Notes under the pieces: generated by a model
Told to the model about the DNA's origin: nothing
Databases searched by the model: none
Seen by the model: the letters and a program-made list of their open reading frames with translations, nothing else
Part shown: in pieces, positions 17,831 through 26,520 of the stretch
How the letters are laid out: every line of letters begins with the position of its first letter
Position numbering within the stretch: position 1 is the first letter of the stretch
Origin: Gammaproteobacteria bacterium
GTDB taxonomy: Bacteria; Pseudomonadota; Gammaproteobacteria; SZUA-140
Direction of reading: 5' to 3'
DNA length: 42,883 nt
NCBI GenBank assembly: GCA_026982565.1
Contig: JALSGV010000183.1
Coordinates: 1 to 42,883 of the forward strand
Program-made: the position numbers and the translations under genes

Positions 17831-18745
17831 ATGCCTTCCAAACCGCATATGGCATTCTATCCCGTCGCCTGCCTGTTGTTCAGCGCCACCTTGTGGGGCG
17901 TTTTCTGGTATCCCCTGCGGGTGCTGGAAGAGCATGGCCTGCCGGGCTTGTGGTCCACCCTCGTCATCTACGGGGCCGCACTTGCCGTCACCCTGCCCAT
18001 GTTGTGGATATACCGCCGCGCATTCCATCAACCCCATCTGTTGTTCTATCTTGCCCTGGCCAGCGGCTGGACCAATGTCGCCTTTATCCTTGCCATTATT
18101 GAGGGCAACGTGGTGCGCATTCTTCTGCTGTTCTATCTCTCCCCCATCTGGACCGTCCTGCTGGGCCGGCTTTTCCTTGGCGAGACCCTGACGCTCCTGG
18201 CTCGCATCACCCTCGGACTGGCCATGCTCGGCGCCTTGGTGATGTTGTGGGATCCGTCCACGGGACTGCCCTGGCCGCGGGACCACGCCGACTGGCTGGC
18301 TATTTCCTCCGGCCTGGCCTTTGCGGTAGCCAACGTCGTGGTGCGCAAGACGCAGGAAGTCTCGGTATGGGTCAAGGCGCTTGTCGGCTGGTGGGGCGTG
18401 ATAGTGGTCGCCGGCCTGTTTATTGTGTTATTGGGGCTGCCATTGCCCCGGGTGGAGCCGAATATCATTGGCGCCGCCGCAGGTATCGGGGCCATTGGCA
18501 TCGTTGCCATGACCCTGGCCGTCATTTATGGCGTGACCCATATGCCCGTGCACCGTTCCGCCACCATCCTGTTGTTCGAGCTGGTGGCCGGCGCCGTCTC
18601 CGCGGAATGGCTGACGGACGAGGTGGTGCAGCCCAATGAATGGGTGGGAGGCGCCTTGATCATCATTGCCGCGGCGATCGCCGCGCGCGCATCAGTGACG
18701 ACAGGTCCGGATCGCGGGCGACCAGGGGGGGAGCAGAACACCTGA
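17831..18745 (+). CDS. EamA-type (DMT) transporter
   Basis: A 304-residue integral membrane protein with about ten hydrophobic segments in two five-helix halves, the EamA repeat layout of the drug/metabolite transporter superfamily. The halves end with SPIWTVLLGRLFLGETLT and LLFELVAGAVSAEWLTDE, the usual E-rich ends of helix 4 in each repeat. The substrate cannot be told from sequence. The ATG at 17831 is taken; another at 17849 is possible and neither has a clear ribosome-binding site. Its 3' end converges on the rhombosortase gene, with a REP-like palindrome between them. Confidence 0.85.
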   Translation: MPSKPHMAFYPVACLLFSATLWGVFWYPLRVLEEHGLPGLWSTLVIYGAALAVTLPMLWIYRRAFHQPHLLFYLALASGWTNVAFILAIIEGNVVRILLLFYLSPIWTVLLGRLFLGETLTLLARITLGLAMLGALVMLWDPSTGLPWPRDHADWLAISSGLAFAVANVVVRKTQEVSVWVKALVGWWGVIVVAGLFIVLLGLPLPRVEPNIIGAAAGIGAIGIVAMTLAVIYGVTHMPVHRSATILLFELVAGAVSAEWLTDEVVQPNEWVGGALIIIAAAIAARASVTTGPDRGRPGGEQNT

Positions 18746-18751
18746 AAAACG

Positions 18752-18794
18752 GAGCAAGATCAGGATCCAGGGTTCTGACCCCTTGATTTTGCTC
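18752..18794. repeat. REP-like palindrome between convergent genes
   Basis: GAGCAAGATCA (18752-18762) pairs with TGATTTTGCTC (18784-18794) over 11 bp with one G-T wobble, and the loop contains a second small hairpin, GGGT-TCTG-ACCC (18770-18781). The core wording, GGTTCTGACCCC next to TTTTGCTC, resembles the dispersed palindromes often mobilised by REP-associated tyrosine transposases. It can act as a two-way barrier between the EamA gene and the rhombosortase gene and contains the latter's stop codon. Confidence 0.65.
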
Positions 18795-19392
18795 TGAGGC
18801 CTTTTCTGGCGATGAAATACATCGCTGCCAGCACCCCGGCGATGGCGCCGTACAGGTGGGCATCCACCAGGACGTTGCCGCCGGCCATGGCGGCGGAGCC
18901 CGGCAGGGGGCCGTTATGCTGCTCCCAGGCCAGTTTTCCGATAATGAATACCAATAGCAGGATCTCGGCCCGATAGCCCGCGTAGATGGCGAGCAGGGCG
19001 CCTGTGAGGAACAGGCCATGCAGCACCCCGGACAGGCCCACGTACCAGCGGATATGGATATTGAAAAACATCAGGCCGAGGGTGATGGCGATGGCGCTGA
19101 GCAGGAGCACCATGATCCAGGCGCGGTTGCCCAGCATGCGCCCAAACAATGCCCAGATGAGAAACAGGCCGGCCAGATTCATGAGGAGGTGTTGCCATCC
19201 CAGGTGGACGATATGGGCAGTGAAGACGCGCCAGATTTCGCCGTGCAGAATGCCTTCTCGATCATAACGCAGCCAGATCGTTACCCTCTCCCCCCCCAGC
19301 GCCGCCAGGGTGGCAATGAGCGCAATGATGATAGGCAGCATGAAGAAGGCCAATATGGTCCTTGTTTTTTCCTGTTGGTTCTCGTTGTTCAT
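18760..19392 (-). CDS. rrtA: Rhombosortase-type rhomboid protease
   Basis: A 210-residue inner-membrane serine protease of the rhomboid fold, six or so hydrophobic helices. The active site reads YVGLSGVLHGLF, with S121 as nucleophile, and VDAHLYGAIAG with H179 as base. The GLSGVLHG wording rather than the usual GLSG-x-x-(Y/F/A) is typical of rhombosortases, which trim GlyGly-CTERM tails from secreted proteins; that substrate role is inferred, and no GlyGly-CTERM protein is seen in the window. The start overlaps the glnD stop as ATGA, so it is the last gene of map-glnD-rrtA. Its last dozen codons (RAKSRGQNPGS) come from the palindrome at 18752-18794. Confidence 0.85.
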   Translation of the reverse strand: MNNENQQEKTRTILAFFMLPIIIALIATLAALGGERVTIWLRYDREGILHGEIWRVFTAHIVHLGWQHLLMNLAGLFLIWALFGRMLGNRAWIMVLLLSAIAITLGLMFFNIHIRWYVGLSGVLHGLFLTGALLAIYAGYRAEILLLVFIIGKLAWEQHNGPLPGSAAMAGGNVLVDAHLYGAIAGVLAAMYFIARKGLRAKSRGQNPGS

Positions 19393-22022
19393 GTCTCTTC
19401 AAGATATTTCTGGATGGTTACGCGCAATTGTTCGAGTTGTGCGTTTTCCTTCAATGGTCGATTGTCCTGGTCGGTAATAAAGAATATGTCCTCCACCTTT
19501 TCTCCAAAGGTGACGATTTTTGCGTTGTGCAGCCTGACGTTGCACTCCACGAAGGCCCTGCCTACACGGGCCAGCAGGCCAGGGCGGTCCGTGGTGATGA
19601 GTTCAGCGATGGTATAGCGGTTTTTGCGGTCGCAACTAAACAGCACCTGGGTGTCGATGGTGAAATGCTTGAGTTGACGCGGGGCGCGGCGCGTGATTTT
19701 CATGGCGTCCAGCCGGGTGCCGATCAGGTGCTGCCTGAGGTTGAGGATGATCTCGTGGATACGCTCGGGGTTGTGTATGGAATTTCCCATGCTGTCGAGC
19801 ACGATGAAGGTATCCAGGGTATAGCTGCTGCGCGTGGTGATGATGCGGGCATCGACGATATTGAGTCCCATCTGGTCCAGGGCCATGGCGGTGATGGCGA
19901 AAAGGTGTTTCTGATCCCGGGCGTAGATGAAGATCTCAGTGCCCCCGCGCAGGGTTTCCTCCCGGACGACGATGCGCGGCAGATCCTCGTCGCGGGTATT
20001 GAGAATGGCGCGCGTATGCCAGGCGATCTCGTCGGGTGAGTGACGCAGGAAATAGTCGTCCTCCAGATTGTCCCACAAGGTTTTTACCTGGCTGCCGGGT
20101 GTGTCGTAGAGGAGTTGCAGCGCCTCTTTCTGATTTTCCCTGACGTACAGGGTCTTTTCCACGGGTTCCCCCAAGCCACGCTTCATCAGGGCGCGGGTGG
20201 AATTATAGAGATTTCTCAGCAGGGAGTCCTTCCAGCTGTTCCAGATGGCAGGGTTGGTGCCGCGGATATCCGCCACGGTGAGCAGGTACAGATAATCGAG
20301 ATGGAGTTGATCAATGACGGTTTCCGCAAATTCGGCGACCACCTCCGGATCACTGATGTCCTTGCGTTGCGCCGTGGTGGACATGACGAGGTGGTTCCTC
20401 ACCAGCCATGCCACCAGGCGCGTGTCGAATTCTCCCAGTCCATGGTGGCGGCAGAATTCGATGGCATCCTCCTCGCCCAGCCGGGAGTGGTCGCCGCCAC
20501 GCCCCTTGGCGATGTCATGCAGCATGGCGGCGAGGTAGAGTATTTCCAGTTTGGGAATAGTGCTGATGAGCTTGCTGCAGAAGGGAAGTTCCTTGGCGAA
20601 TTCCGGAACCGTGAAGCGTCTGACGTTTCTCAGCACCATGAGAATATGGTCATCCACCGTGTAGACGTGGAAAAGGTCGAACTGCATCTGCCCCACAATT
20701 CGGCCGAAGGCGGGAAAATAGGCCGCCAGGATGCCATAACGGTTCATGCGCCGCAGTTCGTGGGTAATGCCCCGCGGCTGGCGCAGGATCTCCATGAACA
20801 GGCTGCGACAGCGCAGGTCGTTGCGGAATTTCTCATCGACGAGATAGCGGTGATCGCGAATCAGGCGTATGGTGGCAGCCCTTACACCTTTGATTTGCGG
20901 ACGCTGTTCCAGATGGAGAAAAATCTCCAGCAGGGCGAAGGGGTAGTACTTGAAAACCCCATCATGAGTGACTTCGATGAAGTCGTTGCAGATCCTGAAG
21001 CGTTTGTTGATGGGCTTCGTCTCCACAGGCCTGTCGCGGTACAGGATGGCCTCCTGGAAATGCTGCAGCAGCATTTCATTGAGACGGCTGAGTTCTGTGA
21101 TGGTGCGGTAGTAGTCCTTCATGAAATGCTCGACGGCGCGATGGCGCTCGTCGTCCCGGTAGCCGAACATTTCCGCCAGGACGGTCTGGTGATCGAACAG
21201 CAGGCGGTTTTCGTTGCGCCTGGTATGAATGTGCAGGGCAAAGCGGACTTTCCACAAAAAACTCTGGCCACTGCTCAGGTCCTGGAATTCCTGCTCCGTG
21301 AGGAACTGGTGACGCACCAGATCCCGCAGGTTGGTGGCGCCGAAATGGCGCATGGCCACCCAGGCGATGTTCTGTATGTCGCGCAGGCCGCCGGGCCCTT
21401 CTTTGACATTGGGTTCCAGGTTGTAGGCCGTGTCATAGTATTTGCTGTGACGCTTTTCCTGTTCCGCCACCTTGGCCGAGAAGAATTCGTCCACGGGCCA
21501 GATGCGGTCGGGTGCGGTGCCGCCGCGCATGGCCTCGTAGAGTCCGGCATCCCCGATGAGGAGGCGGGACTCCATCAGGTTGGTGATGACCGTGATGTCC
21601 TGGGCGGCATTCTCGGCACATTCCTCTACTGTGCGCACACTGTGGCCGATCTCCAGGCCCAGGTCCCACATGAAGGTAAGGAATTTTTCGATGCCATCCT
21701 GATAGTAGTCATGGCTGTCCGGGGCGATGAGTATGAGCAGATCGATATCGGAGGCGGGGTGTAATTCACCGCGGCCGTAACCGCCCACAGCCACCAGGGC
21801 GCTGCCCGGCTCCTGCGCATGAAAGAACCGCCGCCAGGCCCGGGTAAGGAGCGCGTCGATGACATGGGCACGCTCCCGCACCAGTTTGTCGACGTGCATG
21901 CCATTCAGAAAGTGTTCGCGCAGACTCTCGTTTGTCGTCTTCAGGGCTTGGCGGTACACGGCTAGAGGGGACTCGGCCTGGTCCAGGGCCTGTTCAAAGG
22001 TTTCGGGGGAAAATAGTTGCAT
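19389..22022 (-). CDS. glnD: PII uridylyltransferase / uridylyl-removing enzyme GlnD
   Basis: The bifunctional nitrogen sensor that adds UMP to PII proteins when glutamine is low and removes it when glutamine is high. The 877-residue protein has the nucleotidyltransferase motif GGYGRGELHPASDIDLL (catalytic D92 and D94), a GlnD-specific helical segment with EGPGGLRDIQ, the HD hydrolase domain with LHDIAKGRGGDHS (HD near 502-503) and two C-terminal ACT domains (about 695-780 and 805-877) for glutamine sensing. All parts are present. It starts one base after the map stop, so the two are very likely co-transcribed. Confidence 0.97.
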   Translation of the reverse strand: MQLFSPETFEQALDQAESPLAVYRQALKTTNESLREHFLNGMHVDKLVRERAHVIDALLTRAWRRFFHAQEPGSALVAVGGYGRGELHPASDIDLLILIAPDSHDYYQDGIEKFLTFMWDLGLEIGHSVRTVEECAENAAQDITVITNLMESRLLIGDAGLYEAMRGGTAPDRIWPVDEFFSAKVAEQEKRHSKYYDTAYNLEPNVKEGPGGLRDIQNIAWVAMRHFGATNLRDLVRHQFLTEQEFQDLSSGQSFLWKVRFALHIHTRRNENRLLFDHQTVLAEMFGYRDDERHRAVEHFMKDYYRTITELSRLNEMLLQHFQEAILYRDRPVETKPINKRFRICNDFIEVTHDGVFKYYPFALLEIFLHLEQRPQIKGVRAATIRLIRDHRYLVDEKFRNDLRCRSLFMEILRQPRGITHELRRMNRYGILAAYFPAFGRIVGQMQFDLFHVYTVDDHILMVLRNVRRFTVPEFAKELPFCSKLISTIPKLEILYLAAMLHDIAKGRGGDHSRLGEEDAIEFCRHHGLGEFDTRLVAWLVRNHLVMSTTAQRKDISDPEVVAEFAETVIDQLHLDYLYLLTVADIRGTNPAIWNSWKDSLLRNLYNSTRALMKRGLGEPVEKTLYVRENQKEALQLLYDTPGSQVKTLWDNLEDDYFLRHSPDEIAWHTRAILNTRDEDLPRIVVREETLRGGTEIFIYARDQKHLFAITAMALDQMGLNIVDARIITTRSSYTLDTFIVLDSMGNSIHNPERIHEIILNLRQHLIGTRLDAMKITRRAPRQLKHFTIDTQVLFSCDRKNRYTIAELITTDRPGLLARVGRAFVECNVRLHNAKIVTFGEKVEDIFFITDQDNRPLKENAQLEQLRVTIQKYLEET

Positions 22023-22023
22023 G

Positions 22024-22791
22024 TCAGAGTGTCTGGCCGGGGAGCAGGGTGAGTACCTCGAAACCAGTGGGGGTGACGAGCACGGTATGTTCCCATTGGG
22101 CGGACAGGCTGCGGTCCTTGGTGATTACCGTCCATTGGTCCGGCAGCAGCTTGACGTGGCGTTTTCCCACATTGACCATGGGCTCGATGGTGAAGGTCAT
22201 GCCCGCTTCCAAAACAATGCCCGTGCCTGGTCTGCCGTAGTGCAGCACCTGGGGCTCCTCGTGAAAGGCGCGCCCGATGCCATGGCCGCAGTATTCCCGC
22301 ACGATGGAGGTGTTGTTGGATTCGGCATGGCGCTGGATGGCGTAACCGATATCACCCAGATGGACGCCGGGTTTGACCATCTCGATGCCGATGCGCATGC
22401 ATTCATAGCTGATGCGGGTGATGCGTTTGGCCATGACCGAGGCTTCACCCACCAGGAACATCCTGCTGGTGTCGCCGTGAAACTCGTCCTTGATGACGGT
22501 GATATCGATATTGATGATATCCCCGGATTTGAGTGCGCGTTTTCCAGGGATGCCGTGGCACACCTGGTGGTTGACTGAAGTGCAGATGGACTTGGGGAAA
22601 CCATGGTAATTGAGTGGGGCGGGGATGGCCGCTTGCTCGTTGACGATGTAATCGTGACAGATCCGGTCCAGTTCCTCCGTGGTGATGCCGGGTTTGACAT
22701 GGGGCGCAATCATTTCCAGGACCTCCGCTGCAAGACGCCCGGCGGTGCGCATTTTCTCGATTTCTTCCGCTGTTTTGATGTGTATGGCCAT
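22024..22791 (-). CDS. map: Methionine aminopeptidase, type I
   Basis: Removes the initiator methionine from nascent proteins. The 255-residue product begins MAIHIKTAEEIEKMR and carries the five metal ligands of the pita-bread fold in their usual places: Asp in INIDITV, Asp in HGDTSRMF, His in GHGIGRAFHEEP, Glu in FTIEPM and Glu in WEHTVLV. The open frame runs far upstream to 23880, across the antisense of rpsB, which is a shadow; the ATG at 22791 is chosen by family length and start. It is the first gene of map-glnD-rrtA and is divergent from rpsB, a typical gammaproteobacterial pairing. Confidence 0.96.
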   Translation of the reverse strand: MAIHIKTAEEIEKMRTAGRLAAEVLEMIAPHVKPGITTEELDRICHDYIVNEQAAIPAPLNYHGFPKSICTSVNHQVCHGIPGKRALKSGDIINIDITVIKDEFHGDTSRMFLVGEASVMAKRITRISYECMRIGIEMVKPGVHLGDIGYAIQRHAESNNTSIVREYCGHGIGRAFHEEPQVLHYGRPGTGIVLEAGMTFTIEPMVNVGKRHVKLLPDQWTVITKDRSLSAQWEHTVLVTPTGFEVLTLLPGQTL

Positions 22792-22897
22792 TGACCTTGC
22801 CAGTTGTTTTGTAATGCCTTTTGCCGCTTCTCCCCGCTGCGCCGGCCCGGATCGGACGCCCTGCCGGTGGCGGAAAGAAACCTTATGCTTTCCTGGG

Positions 22898-22925
22898 TTT
22901 ATGCCTGTCTCACGACAAAGCGCAA
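22898..22925 (-). promoter_or_regulatory. Weak promoter candidate for map
   Basis: On the minus strand TTGCGC (22920-22925) is followed after 16 bp by CATAAA (22898-22903). Both boxes match consensus only partly. It would give a map leader of about 100 nt. Confidence 0.3.
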
Positions 22926-23000
22926 CCATAGCACAGCGTACTTCCCCAAGTCTGCAGTGAACAGTGGGAATCCCCACAGCGGCACGCAGCGGTGGCTGTA

Positions 23001-23029
23001 TTGTGATGAAATACAGTTTATGGTATAAA
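23001..23029 (+). promoter_or_regulatory. rpsB promoter with extended -10
   Basis: TTGTGA (23001-23006), a 17-bp spacer, and TATAAA (23024-23029) preceded by TGG at 23021-23023, which forms an extended -10 element. The expected start near 23036 places the first leader hairpin at the very 5' end of the mRNA. Confidence 0.7.
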
Positions 23030-23036
23030 CGCGCCT

Positions 23037-23159
23037 GGCCACTAAATTGTGGCCGCAAGAGCGCCTGAACGCCATCATACGGCGGATCCAGGTAAAAATC
23101 GCACACACACCGGCACATGTGTCTGGGTGCCCGACAGGGTGGACGCATGGGGTGTGTGG
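23037..23159 (+). promoter_or_regulatory. Structured rpsB leader (candidate S2 autoregulatory RNA)
   Basis: Three helices can be drawn. GGCCAC (23037-23042) pairs with GTGGCC (23049-23054). CCTG and CGCC pair with GGCG and CAGG around ATCATAC, within 23064-23093. CACACACC (23104-23111) pairs with GGTGTGTG (23151-23158), enclosing GGCAC/GTGCC. The last helix ends 15 nt before the ribosome-binding site. In E. coli and relatives the rpsB leader binds S2 to repress rpsB-tsf; the analogy here is inferred from position and structure. Confidence 0.5.
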
Positions 23160-23190
23160 AGGCCCAACCCGCAAAAGGAGAAGTAAATAG

Positions 23191-24114
23191 ATGTCTAACG
23201 TAACCATGCGTCAGATGCTGGAAGCTGGCGTGCACTTCGGACACCAGACCCGTTTCTGGAACCCCAAAATGGCCCCCTACATCTTCGGGGAGCGCAGCAA
23301 GATTCACATCATCAATCTCGAGCAGACCCTGCCCCTGTTCAATGAAGCCATGAATTTTCTCGGCAGCCTGGCCGCCAACAAGGGCCAGATCCTGTTCGTG
23401 GGCACCAAGCGCGCCGCCCGCGAAACCGTCAAGGAAGAGGCCATCCGTTGTGGCATGCCCTATGTGGACCAGCGCTGGATGGGTGGCATGCTCACCAACT
23501 ACAAGACCCTGAAGCTCTCCATCCGCCGCCTCAAGGAACTGGAAAACATGTTTGCCGATGGCACTGTGGAACGCCTGAGCAAGAAGGAGACGCTGGGCCT
23601 GCGGCGCGAACTGGACAAGCTGGAGCGCAGCTTGGGCGGCATCAAGGACATGAATGGTCTGCCCGACGCCCTGTTCGTGATCGACGTGGGTCACGAGAAG
23701 ATCGCCGTCAACGAAGCGGTCAAGATTGGCATCCCCGTGATCGGCGTTGTGGATACCAACAACAGCCCCGCCAACATCGACTACATCATTCCCGGCAATG
23801 ACGACGCCATCCGTTCCATCAAGCTGTATGTGAGCGCCGCCGCCGATGCTATCCTGGAAGGACGCGCAAGCCTGGCGCAATTGGCCGGGCAGGAAGACGA
23901 CTTCGTCGAAATCGGGGAGGAGACACCAGCTGTCGAGGAGACGAAATCGAAGCTCACTGGCAAGAAGGTCGACGTGAAGAGCAAGGGCAAGAGTGCATCC
24001 GGCAAGAAGGCCGATGGTGAAGATAAGGCGCCTGAGGTCGAGGAAGCAGCGGCCGAGTCTGCACCACCTGCCCAGGCGGAAGTCGCCGAAGTTGCCGCCA
24101 GCAAGGCGGAGTGA
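23191..24114 (+). CDS. rpsB: Ribosomal protein S2
   Basis: A 30S protein needed for late subunit assembly and S1 binding. The core (residues 1 to about 235) is a normal S2, opening with [24 protein letters not shown] and including [14 protein letters not shown] further 70 or so residues form a low-complexity tail, first lysine/serine-rich ([17 protein letters not shown]), then Ala/Glu-rich, making the protein 307 residues against 241 in E. coli. The AAAAGGAG at 23174-23181 sets the start. tsf follows after 75 bp, and both are probably governed by the leader described above. Confidence 0.97.
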   Translation: MSNVTMRQMLEAGVHFGHQTRFWNPKMAPYIFGERSKIHIINLEQTLPLFNEAMNFLGSLAANKGQILFVGTKRAARETVKEEAIRCGMPYVDQRWMGGMLTNYKTLKLSIRRLKELENMFADGTVERLSKKETLGLRRELDKLERSLGGIKDMNGLPDALFVIDVGHEKIAVNEAVKIGIPVIGVVDTNNSPANIDYIIPGNDDAIRSIKLYVSAAADAILEGRASLAQLAGQEDDFVEIGEETPAVEETKSKLTGKKVDVKSKGKSASGKKADGEDKAPEVEEAAAESAPPAQAEVAEVAASKAE

Positions 24115-24189
24115 GGCGCTGACCGGCGTGGCCCGGCCCGCTCAGGCATGAAGATGTTCATTTAAGGAATTTGTGACGAGGTTACAGCA

Positions 24190-25077
24190 ATGAGTATTAC
24201 AGCAGCACAGGTTAAGGAACTCCGTGAGCGTACCGGCTCAGGCATGATGGAGTGTAAGAAGGCTTTGGTGGAGACCAATGGGGACATCGAGGCGGCCATT
24301 GAACTGATGCGCAAGTCGGGTTTGGCCAAGGCAGGCAAGAAGTCCGGACGCACCGCCGCGGAGGGTGGCATTTTCATGCAGATGTCGGATGACGGCAAGC
24401 TGGGCGCCATGCTCGAGGTCAACTGTGAAACGGACTTCGTGGCCAAGGGCGACGATTTTCAGGATTTCGCCAAGGCGCTGATGCAGAAACTGCTCGACGA
24501 GCAGCCTGGAGATATCCAGTCGCTGCTGGCCCTGGCCTTTTCCGGGGACATGGATGTGGAAACAGCGCGCAAGGCGCTGATTGCCAAGATCGGCGAGAAT
24601 ATCAACGTACGCCGCTTCGCCATCTATGCCGCGCGGGAGGAAGGCAGCCGCATCGGTGGCTATCTGCACGGCAGCAAGATCGGCGTCATGCTCGAAATGA
24701 AAGGTGGTGACGAGACCGTGGCCAAGGATATCGCCATGCATATCGCCGCCAGCCGTCCCGAGGCCATCAGCGAGGACGATGTCCCTGCCGAACTGCTCGA
24801 CAAGGAAAAGGAGATCATCACCGCTCAGGCTGCGGAATCTGGCAAGCCACCGGAGATCATCGAAAAAATGGTGGGTGGACGCCTGCGTAAATACCTGGCC
24901 GAGATCACCTTGCTGGGTCAGCCCTTCGTCAAGGATCCCGATATCAGTGTAGGCAAGCTGCTGGACGGCGCCTCTGCCACCGTATTGAGGTTCGAACGCT
25001 TTGAGGTGGGCGAGGGCATCGAAAAGGCCGAAGAGGATTTTGCTGCAGAGGTCATGGCGCAGGTGCAAGGGGCCTAG
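24190..25077 (+). CDS. tsf: Elongation factor Ts
   Basis: The guanine-nucleotide exchange factor for EF-Tu. The 295-residue product has the N-terminal UBA-like domain with [19 protein letters not shown], the core with [13 protein letters not shown] that inserts into EF-Tu to displace magnesium, and the C-terminal module. Length and order match the proteobacterial family. GAGG at 24178-24181 precedes the ATG by 8 bases. It follows rpsB as in nearly all bacteria, and pyrH starts 2 bp after its stop. Confidence 0.98.
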   Translation: MSITAAQVKELRERTGSGMMECKKALVETNGDIEAAIELMRKSGLAKAGKKSGRTAAEGGIFMQMSDDGKLGAMLEVNCETDFVAKGDDFQDFAKALMQKLLDEQPGDIQSLLALAFSGDMDVETARKALIAKIGENINVRRFAIYAAREEGSRIGGYLHGSKIGVMLEMKGGDETVAKDIAMHIAASRPEAISEDDVPAELLDKEKEIITAQAAESGKPPEIIEKMVGGRLRKYLAEITLLGQPFVKDPDISVGKLLDGASATVLRFERFEVGEGIEKAEEDFAAEVMAQVQGA

Positions 25078-25079
25078 GC

Positions 25080-25814
25080 ATGCAGGACAGCGCCGCTTCT
25101 CCGATTGGGCCGGTGTACCGGCGCATACTGCTCAAGTTGAGTGGCGAGGCGTTGATGGGCGACGACGAGAGCGGTGTGAATCCCGCCGTCATCGAGCGCA
25201 TTGCCGGAGAGATCGGCGAACTCATCAAGATCGGGGTCCAGGTCGCCTTGGTAGTGGGTGGCGGCAATATCTTCCGCGGCGCGCAACTGGCGGAGGCCGG
25301 CGTGGAGCGTGTCACCGCCGATCACATGGGTATGCTGGCCACCATCATCAATGCCCTGGCCATGCAGGATGCCTTGGAAAAACTGGGCATGCACGCGCGC
25401 GTCATGTCGGCGGTCAAGGTCAATCAGATCTGTGAGGACTACATCCGCCGCCGCGCCATCCGCCATCTGGAAAAGGGGCGGGTGGTGGTCTTTGCCGCTG
25501 GCACCGGCAATCCATTTTTTACCACGGATTCCGCGGCCAGTCTGCGTGGCATCGAGATTTCCGCCGATGCCGTTTTCAAGGCCACCAAGGTGGACGGTGT
25601 CTACTCCAGTGATCCCAACAAGGATCCGGAGGCAGAATTCTACCGGCTCCTGAGCTATGACAGGGTGCTTGCGGAGAAGCTCAATGTGATGGATGCCACG
25701 GCCATCGTACTGTGCCGCGACAATCACATGCCTCTACGGGTCTTCAATATCACACGCCCTGGCGTGTTGAAGCAGGTGGTCATGGGTGAAGATGTGGGAA
25801 CGCTGGTCGAGTAG
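25080..25814 (+). CDS. pyrH: Uridylate kinase PyrH
   Basis: The bacterial hexameric UMP kinase of the amino-acid-kinase fold, making UDP from UMP for nucleic acids and sugar nucleotides. The 244-residue product has the nucleotide-binding beginning [15 protein letters not shown], the [10 protein letters not shown] loop, the UMP-binding ADHMGM segment and the [13 protein letters not shown] loop. All are the usual PyrH sites. It begins immediately after tsf and is followed by frr 12 bp later, within the conserved rpsB-tsf-pyrH-frr order. Confidence 0.97.
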   Translation: MQDSAASPIGPVYRRILLKLSGEALMGDDESGVNPAVIERIAGEIGELIKIGVQVALVVGGGNIFRGAQLAEAGVERVTADHMGMLATIINALAMQDALEKLGMHARVMSAVKVNQICEDYIRRRAIRHLEKGRVVVFAAGTGNPFFTTDSAASLRGIEISADAVFKATKVDGVYSSDPNKDPEAEFYRLLSYDRVLAEKLNVMDATAIVLCRDNHMPLRVFNITRPGVLKQVVMGEDVGTLVE

Positions 25815-25826
25815 GGAGAAAACAAT

Positions 25827-26384
25827 ATGATCGAAGACATCACGCAGGATGCCAGGGAGCGCATGAGCAAGAGTATAACGGCCCTCAAGCACGATTTTGC
25901 CAAGATTCGCACCGGGCGCGCCCATACCAGCCTGCTGGATCACATCAAGGTGCCCTATTACGGTGACGAAGTGCCTCTCAATCAAGTGGCCAACGTGGCA
26001 GTGGGCGATTCCCGCATGCTTACGGTTACACCCTGGGAGAAGCACATGGTGCCGGTGGTGGAAAAGGCCATTGCCACCTCCGACCTGGGGCTCAACCCCT
26101 CTACATCGGGCAATGTGATTCGCGTCAACCTGCCACCGCTGACGGAGGAGCGGCGCAAGGAAATGACGCGCATCGTCAAGGCGGAGGCGGAATCCGCCCG
26201 CGTGGCCGTCCGTAATATCCGCCGCGACGCCAACAGCGATTTCAAGGCCCTGCTCAAGGAAAAAGAGATTTCAGAGGACGAGGAGCGCCGCGCAGCGGAA
26301 GCCATCCAGAAAATGACGGACCAATTTATCGCCGAGGTCGACAAACTGCTTGCGGAAAAAGAAGCCGAGTTGATGGAAATCTGA
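25827..26384 (+). CDS. frr: Ribosome recycling factor
   Basis: With EF-G this factor splits post-termination ribosomes. The 185-residue product is the standard RRF length and begins [17 protein letters not shown], with the tRNA-mimic three-helix bundle and the conserved [15 protein letters not shown] and [11 protein letters not shown] segments. GGAG lies just before the start (25815-25818). A 136-bp gap follows before uppS, which holds no gene and only weak TACAAT-like promoter wording at 26497-26502. Confidence 0.98.
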   Translation: MIEDITQDARERMSKSITALKHDFAKIRTGRAHTSLLDHIKVPYYGDEVPLNQVANVAVGDSRMLTVTPWEKHMVPVVEKAIATSDLGLNPSTSGNVIRVNLPPLTEERRKEMTRIVKAEAESARVAVRNIRRDANSDFKALLKEKEISEDEERRAAEAIQKMTDQFIAEVDKLLAEKEAELMEI

Positions 26385-26520
26385 TTGCTTCATGCAGGCG
26401 GGGGAGACGCGACAGCCCTGCGGGAAATTAGAAGAACCCGGGCTGCAAAAGAAACAGCGGCCTGAACAATTGGCGGGAAATGAATCGGGTTCCACTTACA
26501 ATAATCACCGTTGCAGAACC

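Larger units (their letters stand above)
22792..23190. promoter_or_regulatory. Divergent control region between map and rpsB
   Basis: This 399-bp interval has no gene. From left to right it holds the presumed 5' leader of map (minus strand), including a GC-rich imperfect hairpin around 22836-22874; a weak minus-strand promoter candidate at 22898-22925; a small perfect hairpin GTGGG-AATC-CCCAC at 22964-22977; the strong rpsB promoter at 23001-23029; and the structured rpsB leader. The ribosome-binding site AAAAGGAG lies at 23174-23181. Confidence 0.7.

Noticed and set aside
20040-21764. 574-codon open frame opposite glnD
   Set aside because: A shadow of the GC-rich glnD coding strand; glnD has full domain support.
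22792-23880. Long upstream extension of the map frame across rpsB
   Set aside because: It is antisense to rpsB and map has a clear start at 22791.
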